From the NCBI GenBank assembly GCA_038030265.1, contig CM075942.1:40328751-40392750 (forward strand): a stretch of DNA of 64,000 nucleotides, read 5' to 3'. Below are positions 22,027 through 33,014 of this stretch, piece by piece. This DNA comes from Corythucha ciliata (lineage: Eukaryota > Arthropoda > Insecta > Hemiptera > Tingidae). The notes below the pieces were generated by a model, which saw nothing but the letters and a program-made list of their open reading frames with translations, was not told where the DNA came from and ran no database searches. A program made the translations under genes and the position numbers. Positions within the stretch are counted from its first letter, which is position 1. Each line of letters opens with the position of its first letter.

Positions 22027-24232
22027 AACTGTCCCAAAATTCCCTGTTTTATTCCCAGAGCTCCCGGTGCTCTCCTCTGGAGCACCCAAATAGGCGACAA
22101 TTAAATGATACTCCTGGAGCCTTATTCTTGAACGCCTTGGCAACACTAGCTTCGATTGCATTATTGCTTTATTGAGGAAGCAACATTGCCTAGTCGAATT
22201 CTTGAAATTAGCAGTATTGCTTTGGGCGCCATTTTTCTCAGGAAATATTGCCCTTTTGTATTTTTTTGAAACACCCCCAACCGTAGTTTCCATTTTTGTC
22301 GATTCGATCACAACATTGCCTTCTCTGTTGTCATGGGAACCCCGAGAGTTTTCATTCGTTTTTTACAATAGGTAAGGAATTTGTAAAAACAAAAGAGAAT
22401 CCCTCGAAAAACGATTATTTCGTCTAGTCGTAGGGCGTCGACCGAAAAATGAGTTGCCAGTGACCTGAATCAGCGACATGCCCACGAGAAACGCTCAGTA
22501 AGATGCGTGGGGAGGCAAGGAAGGGCTGCACGCCACAATTACGCTCACCAGCATTTCTCAGATGGGTTGGGCAATAGACGATTTCCACTCATGCGCTCTC
22601 CAATCCTACGTCAACAGTTTTGCAACCCGCTTGGGCCAGGTTATGGGTTACTCATGTCTTGTGCTGTGTCAAGTGAACTTATTTTTCTCTCATTCTCGTC
22701 AAACTAAAACCACATTTGCAGTTATTCAATTCTGATTTTATTCTTGAGCCTCCGTCTCACGAAACGTACCGATGAAAACTCGTCGTTCCGGCGGCACCTT
22801 AACATAAAGTCCCATCATAGTTGCGCATTTATCACGCTCCTTTACATGTACTTTCTCTTCCCTTTTTCCTCAATTTGAGACGTTTTCAGTCAAGAGCCGG
22901 TAAGGTTGAGGGGAAGGGATAAATTTAGAAGCTGGGTCAAAACCAGGTCGACCCGGAATCATAGAGGTAAATAACTGGAGAAAGCCTGAATGTGCTGGGG
23001 GGTGGGTAGAAGGGTTGTCACAAATATTGCGCCAAAGTACACCTTCAGAACCTTGAATTTACCTCTACATCGTCAGGTTATCAACAAAATGCTCACCTCC
23101 CCCCTGAGATTAACGCAAAATTAGATTAGGTTAGAATGAACAAGGGGTATTTCGGGGAATTTGTTCCGTAAAAAATAAATCAAACTCGTCAACACTCTCG
23201 TTTTCAAAGCGTGGACGACTTGATGTTCATACGATTTCATTGTAAATGTCATCGTTCGTGGTACGTAGACGTGTTTTCAAGTGTATTTTGGTGTTTATTT
23301 TCTAAAATAAGTGGCCCTGATCGCGTTCCATCAAAATACTAGGAAAAATATTACATGGGCGAGACAGTCACGAGTTCAGAAAGAGCCGCTCCGTCTCTTG
23401 AGGACTGCGAAACAAGGATTTGAACAAAAGTCGCCACACTCATGCAGTTCTCGCTGTGCTCGAACCACGGGTCTTCTCATTCGCAGTGCTGGTACATATA
23501 ATGTTTCTGAATTACTTTGTTTCTTGCTCGCGAGCGATTATTATGTGAAATAAACGTTCGAGATTTCTTAGCCCTGTATTTCTCTTTGCTATCAGAGGAT
23601 CGACCCCTGAAGAAACATACCCAAAAATACACAACACATCAGTAAAAAAGTATTTCATAAAAAACATGAGTGACGGATTACCCGGTGGCTTCTGTCGTGA
23701 TTCCCGGAAGAGGATTGCAGCTACTTGCGCACGTTGAAATATCCGGAAAAGAAGTCCAACAACTCGCGCATGGTCGACCGTTTAAAATAAAGATTCTCCG
23801 GAGTATAGTTGTGGGTTTAGATTTATACATCGATCGGGTGTGTTGAAAATGGCCGATTGGCCGAAACCGGTCCAATAAATAAATATAGCAACAGCGGGAG
23901 AGGACTTATTTTCCTTGTTTATCTGGATTATCGCTTCCGTACCCACGGCCTATTATTCATTATTCATTATAGTTGTGGGTTATTCACTTTATTAATGCCC
24001 TGTGAAACAATCTAAAAACTCACAGTGACAATTTCTACACATACTAGAGGAAAAAAGAACAAAACTAGAAATTCAAAGTGGACATGTGTAAATAAAAAAA
24101 CAACTTGACTTGAGGTCACTTTGTGGTTCACAAGGTGCACCTCCCACCATAACTACGGTCAACAAATTTCAAGCCCAAGCTTTCTCCATTCATTTTTATC
24201 TCTATGCCCGGAATGGTAGAACTCGAACAGTC
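22027..24232. other. No supported gene; retroelement-like tail near 23855
   Basis: The only structured signal is a GCCGAAACCGG...AATAAATAAA tail at about 23855-23880, like the one at 800-880. A short minus-strand frame at about 22752-22880 reads smoothly but has a stop four codons upstream and no acceptor. Confidence 0.4.
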
Positions 24233-24240
24233 ACCGAAGT

Positions 24241-24546
24241 AGAGAACCTTTAGAACCCAGGTACGGAAACACACGATAACCGCCATATTTGGTCCCTCCG
24301 CCTTTTTATCGCTTGTGAAGTCACTCCATTTAATAATAATAATGAAAAAGAAGAATGAAGCTGTTTAAAAAAAAAAAAAAAAAAAATCAGATGGTATGAG
24401 TTTTGAGAACTGAAGAGAGACAACCGAGAGACAATCAAGAGACGTGTGGAAGAGAAAACACTTATCAAGACCCGAGTGATACCGACCGGCGGGACCAAAT
24501 ATGGCGGTTATCGCGTGTTTCCGTACTCGGGTTATAAGTAGCCTTA
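24241..24546. mobile_element. hAT-like miniature element, family AGAGAACC, copy 3
   Basis: It starts AGAGAACCTTTAGAAC and ends GTAGCCTTA. Inverted arms contain GTACGGAAACACGC, CGCCATATTTGGTCCC and the reverse. The 8-bp flanks ACCGAAGT (24233-24240) and ACCGAAGC (24547-24554) match at 7 of 8 positions. Confidence 0.8.
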
Positions 24547-24554
24547 ACCGAAGC

Positions 24555-25552
24555 AGCAATAGTATCGCATTTTTCTGACTTTAGATGAGAAGCACGCGAC
24601 GACTCGAAGTTGAAGAGTAGACTCGAAATAAACGAAAAACTCAAAAAAAAAAAAAAAATCATCCAGTATTTGAAACCGAAATACACTCGTAGTAATGCTA
24701 GTAATGTTAAAAAAAATACTGTTAAAGAGGCTCTAGGCAACTAGAAATAATTTTTCCACGGAAATCGTCTATGAAGTCCAAGTTTAAAAGCTGTCCTTGT
24801 TGTGCATAAAAGTGGATGTAATTTAGGTCCATCAATGTTCTTCGACCAGAATCCCGGGACTAGCCTAAGGTCCTTTGCGCATTAGGAAAAAAAAGTCGCC
24901 CAGGTGCGGCGTCGGACTGTTGCAGTAAAAATACATAGAACTCCTTGGGGCCTTTCACATTTGGCGCCGACGCGGGAGACGTCTCACCCTCGAGAAAAAA
25001 TACGCTGGCACGAGCGATAGGTAATTTTTTTTTAAGCGTCGAAAGAGGCTAATTCAACGTCGACAACGAGATATTCTTGCCCCATGTGGGCGCTTAGAGG
25101 GACAATAATGAGCTCTGCTGCTGTAGTCGAAAACTCTCATTTTAACAAAGAATTTCTAAACATAGCTCTAGCTTTAGAGATTTTTTAAAAAATTCACAAC
25201 TGAAAGGAATCCCCGCGGTTATTTTATTGCATCGATTCCAGTACTGTTAACAAATGGTATTCTTGAAACACTGAAACACTCTGCAGCCCAGACAACCTTG
25301 CATTCACTTCTCTCAAAACAACATTGCCTTCAAAGCAATATTGTAAGATTCTGACAATTTCAATAATAGGGCCCACCAGTATAATGAATAATCGCGGCTC
25401 AAAATCTTGAAATGATCCGGAAAACCCGGGCCAACACATCGATATATTTTCCACACTCACTTGTCTCAAGAACAAAAATAACGCAGAATTCTGAAAAAAG
25501 CAAAAAAGAAGAAGAAGAAAAAAAAACAACAACACACTCCAGTTTTCCCCAA
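24555..25552. other. No supported gene
   Basis: Poly(A)-rich and otherwise unremarkable sequence up to the foldback at 25553. Confidence 0.45.
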
Positions 25553-27941
25553 TAGTCCAGTAAACGAGTGTTCAAAAAAGGTGGTCTAGAGGAAATGAGC
25601 GAAAGCAGAAAGTTTGACTCCGGAACCATGTTTGGACTATTTAGGAGGTCAACGTACTAAAAGTCCCCACCTCTAAGAGGGTGGGGGGAGCACAAAGAGG
25701 GTACCATTTTTCGGATTTTTACTGATATCTCGAAAACAGAGCATCGTAGGCAAAACTTTTTGTGATAACCAATTAAAGCAGACATAAATATGAGAAACTT
25801 TTGTCACATGCATGTTTCACTAATTCCTAACCGTTCTCGAAATACATGCCCCGCAAAAGTAAAAATGTCCGAAAAAAATATTTTTATTCCACGTTTTCAG
25901 TTGGACATTCTTTTATATCGTCTAAACCGTTTATCCTAGGAGAAAGCCCTCAGGAAGGAAGTTTTAGAGGATTTAATTATCTTTGGAAATCGTAAATACA
26001 TGAACCAATTTGTAATGAACAGGTCAAAAGTTATAAGAGTTTTAAAAATGTTGGTCAATTTAAACTTTTTTGGTTGAACTGTTGTGAAACTTCAAGAATG
26101 GTACATTTTCTCAATAGGCAAGCTGAGAGACAGGTATGGAAAGGAAAACACCTGGAGTGTGAATACACACTGCTTTACCAGCTAAGGAATATGGGAAACA
26201 GGTGCTTTTTAAGCTGGTACAGTGCAAACCAGATGGATACCTCCCTCAACACCCATCGTTTCTAATGCTTCCTGAAGTCTGCGTCGATCATGAAACCTGG
26301 CATTTCATCCCTTTCACTAACCGAGGGAGTCACCCCGGAGCACAGTTTCCGGGTTTCCGGCCTCAAATTTCGTTTGGAAATGCATTGAGCCCTAAAACTG
26401 GGGGTGGGATCAGAACAGCAACAACCACCTGGTTACCATTCAAACCAAGCAACCAGATCCACTGCACCGGTATACTATACCCTCAATCTTATATTATTTC
26501 TTCGGTGTATTACTGACCGCAGCAGTGGAAAATTTGGATGCAGGAAGGCATCAGTGTCATGCTTCAACATCTGCGAAGCTGCTACGGGAGCTGCGTCAAT
26601 AGGAGCCACTTGACGACGATCAGGAAAAGGGCGATGATGATGATTATGACACGGATACATTTTTAGTGTCATCGCCTCAAGGTACTAGTGACCTGGACGA
26701 ACAACGGGTTTAAATCTTCCTCCCCTCAGAAAGTGGAGTGGTTTATTATTTGAGTTAATCTGATATGTTCAGACTTTTCATATTCCTACTAAATTTACGT
26801 ACAGCGTGAGCAGAACATAAATATACGATATGACATGGTGAAAGACCGAACCGACGGCTGGTAAATCCTAGCGTTCACCAGCGACGTTCGTTAAAGTTCA
26901 AATAATGATTCATGAATCATGAAATTCGGACTTAGGCCCAGGCCGAACACATAGGCTTGAAGTTCTGTTCTCCAAGCTGAGCTTAGGAGCTTAAACTCCA
27001 ATCAGAATGGTTTGGTTTGATTACAAAATCATATAAACCCAGCGCAACGCTTAAACAGACATTGTCGAGACATAACCCTCCATATACCACTAGAAATACA
27101 AGAATGGTAAAATTCTGAAATTCCTGGAATATAGTAAGATCATCGGACTTGTACTAGACAGTTTTGGTAAGCAATCCCCATGCGGCGTTGGTCGACTACG
27201 CATTGAAATCCCCCCTCCACCAATCAACTTTCCCACGGCTCATCATCCCTTGAAATGAACTGATAAAAGACTGATAATTTTAACAGGAATGTACATTGCG
27301 TGTATGAGGGGGGGGGGAGCAGTACATGAAACTACACTGTACATGTTGATTGTCTACAGTTGAACACAGTCTACAGCTTCAGGAGAGAAATGTCTACAGA
27401 AAATAATGGATTGGAAACAGTTCAACCAAAAAAGTTGAAATTGGCCACTATTTTTAAAGCTCGTATAACTTTTGACCTGTTCAATATAAATTTGTTCATG
27501 TATTTACAATTCCTAAGATAATAAAATCCTCTAAAATTTCTTTCCTGATGGCTTTCTCCTAGGATAAACGGTTTAGACGATATAAAAGAATGTTCAACGG
27601 AAAACGTGGAATAAAAATATTTTTTTCGGACACTTTTACTCTTGCGGGGCATGTATTTCGAGAACGGTTCGGAATTAGTGCAACATGTATATGACAAAAG
27701 TTTCTGATATTTACGTCAGCTTTAATTGGTTAACACAAGAGTTTTGCCTACGATGCTCTGCTTTCGAGATATCAGTGAAAATCCGAAAAATGGTACCTTC
27801 TTTGTGCTCCCCCCACTTGGGCTGACCTCCTAGGGGTGGGGACTTTTAGTATGTTTACCTCCTAAATAGTCCATACATGGTTCCGGAGTCAAAATTTCTG
27901 CTTTCGCTCATTCTTTCCAAAATCATTCGTTGACTGGACTA
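25553..27941. mobile_element. Foldback element, TAG...CTA family, with gene-like cargo
   Basis: Arms 25553-26087 and 27416-27941 are inverted copies (ends TAGTCCAGTAAACGAG and CGTTGACTGGACTA). The perfect 3-bp duplication CAA flanks it (25550-25552, 27942-27944). The 1.3-kb centre is unique in the window and carries a coding-like segment (26182-26713). No transposase was seen. Confidence 0.85.
26182..26713 (+). pseudogene. Captured gene fragment with retained intron
   Basis: In the spacer of the foldback, one frame reads smoothly from about 26182 to 26469 (contains KEYGKQVLFKLVQCKPDGY, then LPEVCVDHETWHFIPF). It ends at a donor-like CCG|GTATAC. A 53-bp interval ending ACCGCAG (26470-26522) can be removed in phase 1. 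Reading then continues in frame as VENLDAGRHQ..., an acidic stretch EKGDDDDYDTD and a stop at 26711-26713. A single in-frame TAG (26600-26602) breaks it. Phase agreement across the putative intron argues for DNA-level capture of a spliced gene. I do not recognise the protein. Confidence 0.5.
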
Positions 27942-28218
27942 CAAGGCAAAATATTTGAAGTGTGATAATTTGATCTGTGTACGTCCGTAACTACATGTTT
28001 TATACTGCTATTGGAGTTCTGCGAAGACGAATTTTTTACCTTGGCCACAACTTTTCGGAGGAAGTACGGAGCACAATAGAACTTGATATTTATGAAGAAA
28101 GCAACTTCGGAGATAACGGAAAAGAAATATACAGTTTTAAATTTAATCCGGTACTGTGCACAAATACGCACAAGGCAAAAATTACCCCCCCAAGTCCAAA
28201 ACGGTGGCAAACATAATT

Positions 28219-29049
28219 TAGTACGGTGCAATTAGTAAAAAAAACGGCCCAACCTCAACATCCAAAGTGAAAGTTTCCCTTCAACTCCAAATTGTTCCTC
28301 ACAACCCACATAATGATTGGTAAAAACTATCATGAGCGATTGTTATTCATTCTGTAGAAAAATGCGTTTCTGTGTATTCTCGCGGGAAATGTCAGGGGTG
28401 CGGTTAAATGTGAATACGTCATAACAAACTTTAGAAATAAGGGACGTTTTTTTGGAGTATCGTCAGTCTGTGGAAAAAAACCGTTTGGATTCAGCAATGT
28501 TTTAGAAAACGTACAATTTATGGAGTTTACGTGAATCTATGACAAGAGGCCAAATTTCTAGGAGTTGATTAGATTTCAAGCAATGAAACGGCCTCTATCT
28601 CACTTGAAATTTTCCATAGTTCCCGAAACTGCCATCAATGTCCCTCCAAGGGCATATTAATAACATTCTACAGTCCACCGAACTTACAAAAGAAGATCGT
28701 GCAAAAAAAAAAGTTTCCTTATGCCAGTTTTTTCGACAAAAAACGTCGAAATACGAAAAATGTTTACTACTACACCCGCCGTTACTCTCGAACCGTTCAC
28801 TCAAGTAAGATTATCTCAGGAATCATTTTTGTGGGCAATTTGATGAAGATTATTTTTGTAAACGCTCATTTTCACACTAAACCTCATGGATTTCGAAATA
28901 TTTGAGAAAAACTGGAACAAAATAAGAATTTACCAACTTAAATGGTGGAACTTTTTACTAATCAATATGTGGGTTGTGAGGAACAATTTGGCGTTGAAGG
29001 GAAACTTTCACTTTGGATGTTGCGGTTTAGGTCTAATTGCACCGTACTA
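28219..29049. mobile_element. Foldback element, TAG...CTA family, ATT duplication
   Basis: Ends TAGTACGGTGCAATTAG and CTAATTGCACCGTACTA begin inverted arms of about 110-125 bp (GTTGTGAGGAACAAT, CTTTCACTTTGGATG). The perfect 3-bp duplication ATT (28216-28218, 29050-29052) flanks it. The spacer of about 600 bp has no recognised gene. Confidence 0.8.
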
Positions 29050-29287
29050 ATTATATTCCTTTGGTAACGTCCGGATGTTTTGACTCAATTGATAAGTTGT
29101 TATAGCTACCCTGTTGCATAGTTTAGAGAATCTTTACTACCAGGTGAGCTCACGGCCATATTGGGGCAGATAAAATTATCATAAATTTCTTGTTTGCAAA
29201 TAACTTCCTAGGAAACCCAGCTGACTCGCTTGCTTAACGGCTGCATTTCAACCAAGTTAAAGTCTGTCCACTTAGGCCCGTTTTTAG

Positions 29288-29406
29288 CAAGGTGACTAAA
29301 TTTTCTATAGGTGCCGCAGATCACTGTCCTACTTCACCTACGTCACGAGCAGTCCCAACCGCCATTGCGCTGGACCCAGTACATTATTAATGTTATTGGG
29401 TTGTGA
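29288..29406 (+). mobile_element. Left half of split CAAGGTGACT miniature element
   Basis: The sequence from CAAGGTGACTAAATTTTC to GGGTTGTGA matches the left half of the complete copies at 39547-39824 and 57054-57341. It stops where the 5.3-kb element 29407-34724 begins. The matching right half resumes at 34725. Confidence 0.75.
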
Positions 29407-29815
29407 CAAAGTCATATGGAAAACCAAGTCCTCAGACTCGAGGAAAAAAATGTTTTTTATTTTGGGTTGGGATTTTTGCTCCCGTTATGAATATAGTATA
29501 TTGTGCACCAAGGGTGGAAAGTTAGTGTTTTCCGCAACCGAAAAAAGATATACTTTTAGATACTTTTTGAGGTTCGGAAAACACAAGTTTTCCCCCGAGG
29601 TGCACACAGCATGATCAGAAAAGAATGATAGATGTCCTGCTGTGCTGTCACCCTAGTGAGGTTTGCGCATGAGTTTACGTAGCGAGGGTTATGAAAACAA
29701 TGACATTAAAATTTTTACAGTATTTTACAGTTTTACATTACACGAATGTTAATGATGAATTTCAATTATTTAAACGAAGGAACAAATTTGAATATACAAT
29801 TTCAATTAAAAACAA

Positions 29816-31204
29816 TTAAACGCCCTCTTCTTCGTTGTTTCCACTTTTCACCACTGTTATATTTAACACTGAAGAATTGAATGAACAATTGACGAATGCA
29901 AAGAGACAATGATCGACACTATTTTTGTGAAAAAAAAGAACAATGAAGCACAATTTTGCACCTACCTTGTTTTGATAAATTTGCTAACGTGTTAGATGTT
30001 GCCCTCTCAGAAATTGTACGAGTAGGTTCATCGACAGCCGGACCAGCTGGTACATCGTTCTCTAAAATTAGCAATGAGGTCTCACAATTATATTATTCTC
30101 AATCATGATGGTTATAGTTATTTTACCTTCAATTGAAACCATTTCCCTGCTCGTTGAAGCCCGGGCGTACGCTTCGTCGTTCATTGTGGCGTCGTGTTGG
30201 CAGCCGAGAATTTTTTTTGCCACTGAACTTTTATTCGAGATAGCGTCTTCGACGTACCCTTCTGCCACATTCGAAGATTTCCAGCCTCCGTGCCTTTTAA
30301 GAGACAAGATGTCGGCCCCGTTGTTGGCCAGTAGGGTAGCTGACGTACGCCGCAGGCAATGGCCCGTGTATTCAGCAGCATTTGTTAATTTCAAATACTC
30401 AGCGACTTTTTTTGGGATCGCTGATATGGTGTTATGACCAACGTTCTGGTTATAACATTTGCCATTGTGGTACTTTAAAAAAAAACGATCGGATGGGCAA
30501 CCAGCGGGGCGCAAAGATGCGTATTTTTTTATCATGGTGGTCATTTCCAGAGAAGGAGAATCACAAATAGTGAAAGTCCGGTCCTTATAATTTTTGGGAT
30601 CTCGTATCTGCACGAGTATTATTATGTCTCCCTTGTCCACGATATCCTTTCTCATTAATTCAGTGAGTTCCTTCGACCGGCAAGCTCCCGCTACTCCCAT
30701 GATGAGCGCGGCCTGCGAATAAGGAAAATAAAAATATTGTTTTCAAGAGTTCAAAACAGTTGGTACATCATACCTTCATCATCAAATACAATTCGTCCGG
30801 TGCTTTAGTGAGAAATTCTTTGATATGTTCTGCTTCAAAAACTTTTGATTTCTGGGCCTTGTACCCTGTGGCGTGTCGCTTAAGCATCGCTTTAACTTTT
30901 GGATACCGAGATATGTCAACTTCGGCTTTGATGGAGAGCATTGAACGCAGCATCGAATATATGCTCCACATAGTAGAAGCTTTATATTTTTCGCGCAGTT
31001 CATCCAAGTAAGCGAGGACAACCGTCTCCGAATAATAATTTTTTTCACGTGGTTTTTGTCACACCACTTCAAAAACTGGTCGTAGGTAGCGTTATATTTT
31101 TTACTTGATTTTTTTGGTAGTAAGTTCAAAGTTGCCTCCTCCGCTCTTTTCGTTATGTTTTCTGGCGTCGAGAATATTTCACCATCGGAGTCCTCGGATG
31201 ACAT
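29816..31204 (-). pseudogene. Crypton-like tyrosine recombinase gene, four exons, frameshifted
   Basis: Exons (minus strand) are 31204-30774, 30712-30127, 30061-29966 and 29868-29816. The introns are 61, 65 and 97 bp with GT-AG ends (GTATGA..CGCAG; GTAAAA..TTTTAG; GTAGGT..CTTCAG), and all phases agree to the TAA stop. The catalytic set of tyrosine recombinases is complete in exon 2: Arg in GACRSKEL, Lys in FFLKYHNGK, HxxR in GHCLRRTSATLL, HxxW in LKRHGGW, and the Tyr in AEGY. Exon 1 (starts MSSEDSDGEIF) is a SAM-like N-terminal region with one frameshift near an A/T run at about 31040-31055 (net +2 or -1). About 390 residues if the shift is ignored. Family: Crypton-type DNA transposon or a host gene derived from one. 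It lies within the 5.3-kb hAT-like element and on the same strand as Met. Confidence 0.8.
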
Positions 31205-31565
31205 TATTTAGGAAAAATATTAATAAAACTTCACACAAATTCACCTTGATTTTCTCCCGGATCGCGAAAGACTGACATGAACAAGGTCAAGCCCAGTACC
31301 GAGCAAATCTACGAACGCTGAGGCTAAGGCGGAGGGGCGAGAACAAATGACTCGCGAGCGTTGTTCGTTCATGAACTCCGTTTCGAGCGTCGCTTGTTCG
31401 GCTTTGACTTACAATTGGATTTTTTTTTTTAAATTCATAATTGAGGACCTAGTGGACAACGGCGGAACTCATTTCATTTCTCACCTAAGGCCGCAAAGTG
31501 CAACTTTCGACCCTGCGTCGAGGGCGGGGATCGCCTCATTTCTAACCGAAAAAAAAAAAAAAAAA

Positions 31566-32702
31566 ATTCGCTCCGGCAGCTGGCGGTCGGAAAGAGTGCA
31601 GTTCATTCCGTATACGAATACCCTAAGCCGTCCCAGAAGTAATAATTTTGATACCATAATTTGTTTCATTAAGCCGAACTTCTTCCTCTATTTTCACCAC
31701 CCTTTCTTCAAAATGTCGAAAAGTTTCAGTAGTTTTCCAAGGGCTTTGTTATATTAAATTTTTGTGCCGTATTTTATAATGAAGTGTGAATTTGAGCGAT
31801 TTTTTTTTGAAATTTCATCCCCTCTCCCATCAAAGTTTTCGATAAATCTCAATGGAATCCAGGGCTTTTGTTACATTAAATTATTGAGTCAAATTTTAGA
31901 GCGCTAAGATGAGCTAGTGAAGTTCAACGCTATTTTTACACTTCCACACCGGGAGGACCACCCCCACCACCTTGACTTTTTCGAAAAATTAAAATAAGAA
32001 TCAAAGGCTACTCTAACATGCAGTATACGTACCGAATATGATGCCTCTAGAATCAACTGGTGATTTATAGTGATTTTTTGACCATTTAAACCCCTATTTT
32101 CCCCCCTCCACCGTGACCGATTTGGTCCAAATGCAATACCGACCGGGGTCTTATGACTACTGATTTTTGTGCCAAAGCGCATTCCGCTAAATTGATTTCT
32201 TCGAGAGTTATCGTGCTAACAAGACCACACACTTACTTCCACACCGGGGGCAACACCCCCTCCCCATAGACTTTTTCAAAAAAAAAAAATAAAATGGGAA
32301 TCAAAGGCTACCTTAACATGGAGTGTACGTACCAAATATGATGCTTCTAGAATCAACTGGTGATTTATAGTGGTTTTTTGACCATTTCAACGCCTATTTC
32401 CCCCCCCCCTCCACCTCGACCGATTTGGCCCAAATGCAATACCGACCGGGGTCTTATGACTACTGATTTTTGTGCCAAAGCGCGTTCCGCTAAATTAATT
32501 TCTTCGAGAGTTATCGTGCTAACAAGAAAACGGCCATAAGCTTATAAATAAACCTATGTATATATAAAATGTATATGAATCCTGGAGACCACTGAATTCG
32601 TGTTCTAGAGGTTCTGAAACGTGAAAAAAACATGACATGATGTTTGCCACCATCACGACGAGACCAATAGTGCAATTTCAGAATGAAATGCACTAAAAGG
32701 AG
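31566..32702 (+). repeat. Composite repeat, copy A (uninterrupted)
   Basis: The repeat runs from CGCTCCGGCAGCTGGCGGTC, through a 300-bp tandem block, GTGCTAACAAG..GGCCAT, a TA-rich stretch and GTTCTAGAGGTTCTGAAACG, to a terminal hairpin GTGCATTT..AAATGCACTAA. Copies B (60305-63870, reverse), C (43540-45303) and the 3' part D (47766-47903) match it. Copy A lacks the insertions present in B and C. Confidence 0.75.
31930..32524 (+). repeat. Two tandem units of about 300 bp
   Basis: CTTCCACACCGGG at 31941 and 32236, CAACTGGTGATTTATAGTG, ACCGACCGGGGTCTTATGAC and GAGAGTTATCGTGCTAACAAG occur once per unit. The same two-unit block is seen in reverse at about 60828-61313. Confidence 0.8.
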
Positions 32703-32714
32703 AAAACCCGCCAA

Positions 32715-32845
32715 ATACAAAAATTATATTTATTTATAAAAATTATATAAATATTAAAATATAAATATAAAGTATATTTATACATAAAAATTATATTATA
32801 TATTTATTATATTTAATTATATAAAAATTATATTTATTTTAGGTT
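32715..32845. repeat. AT-only low-complexity block
   Basis: Nearly pure A/T sequence built from AAAATTATATTTATTTAT-like words, directly after the end of composite repeat A. Confidence 0.7.
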
Positions 32846-33014
32846 TGAAGTTGTAGCGTGATATCTATCTTGATACCATACGCTTTTTCCAACACTTAAC
32901 TTTTCTATAATTTTTGAATTTAGCGGGTGATCTACTTTCATAGTAGAGCAGCGCAACGAATCGGTAGCAAAAATCCCAACCCACGAACCGCTTCATTTTT
33001 TCAACATACAAATA

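Noticed and set aside
22752..22880. Minus-strand frame ending VFIGTFRETEAQE with an overlapping AATAAA
   Set aside because: A stop lies four codons upstream of the readable part, no acceptor is convincing and no family is recognised.
31930..32524. CRISPR-like or satellite array
   Set aside because: Only two units of about 300 bp within a dispersed composite repeat; nothing like short direct repeats with unique spacers.
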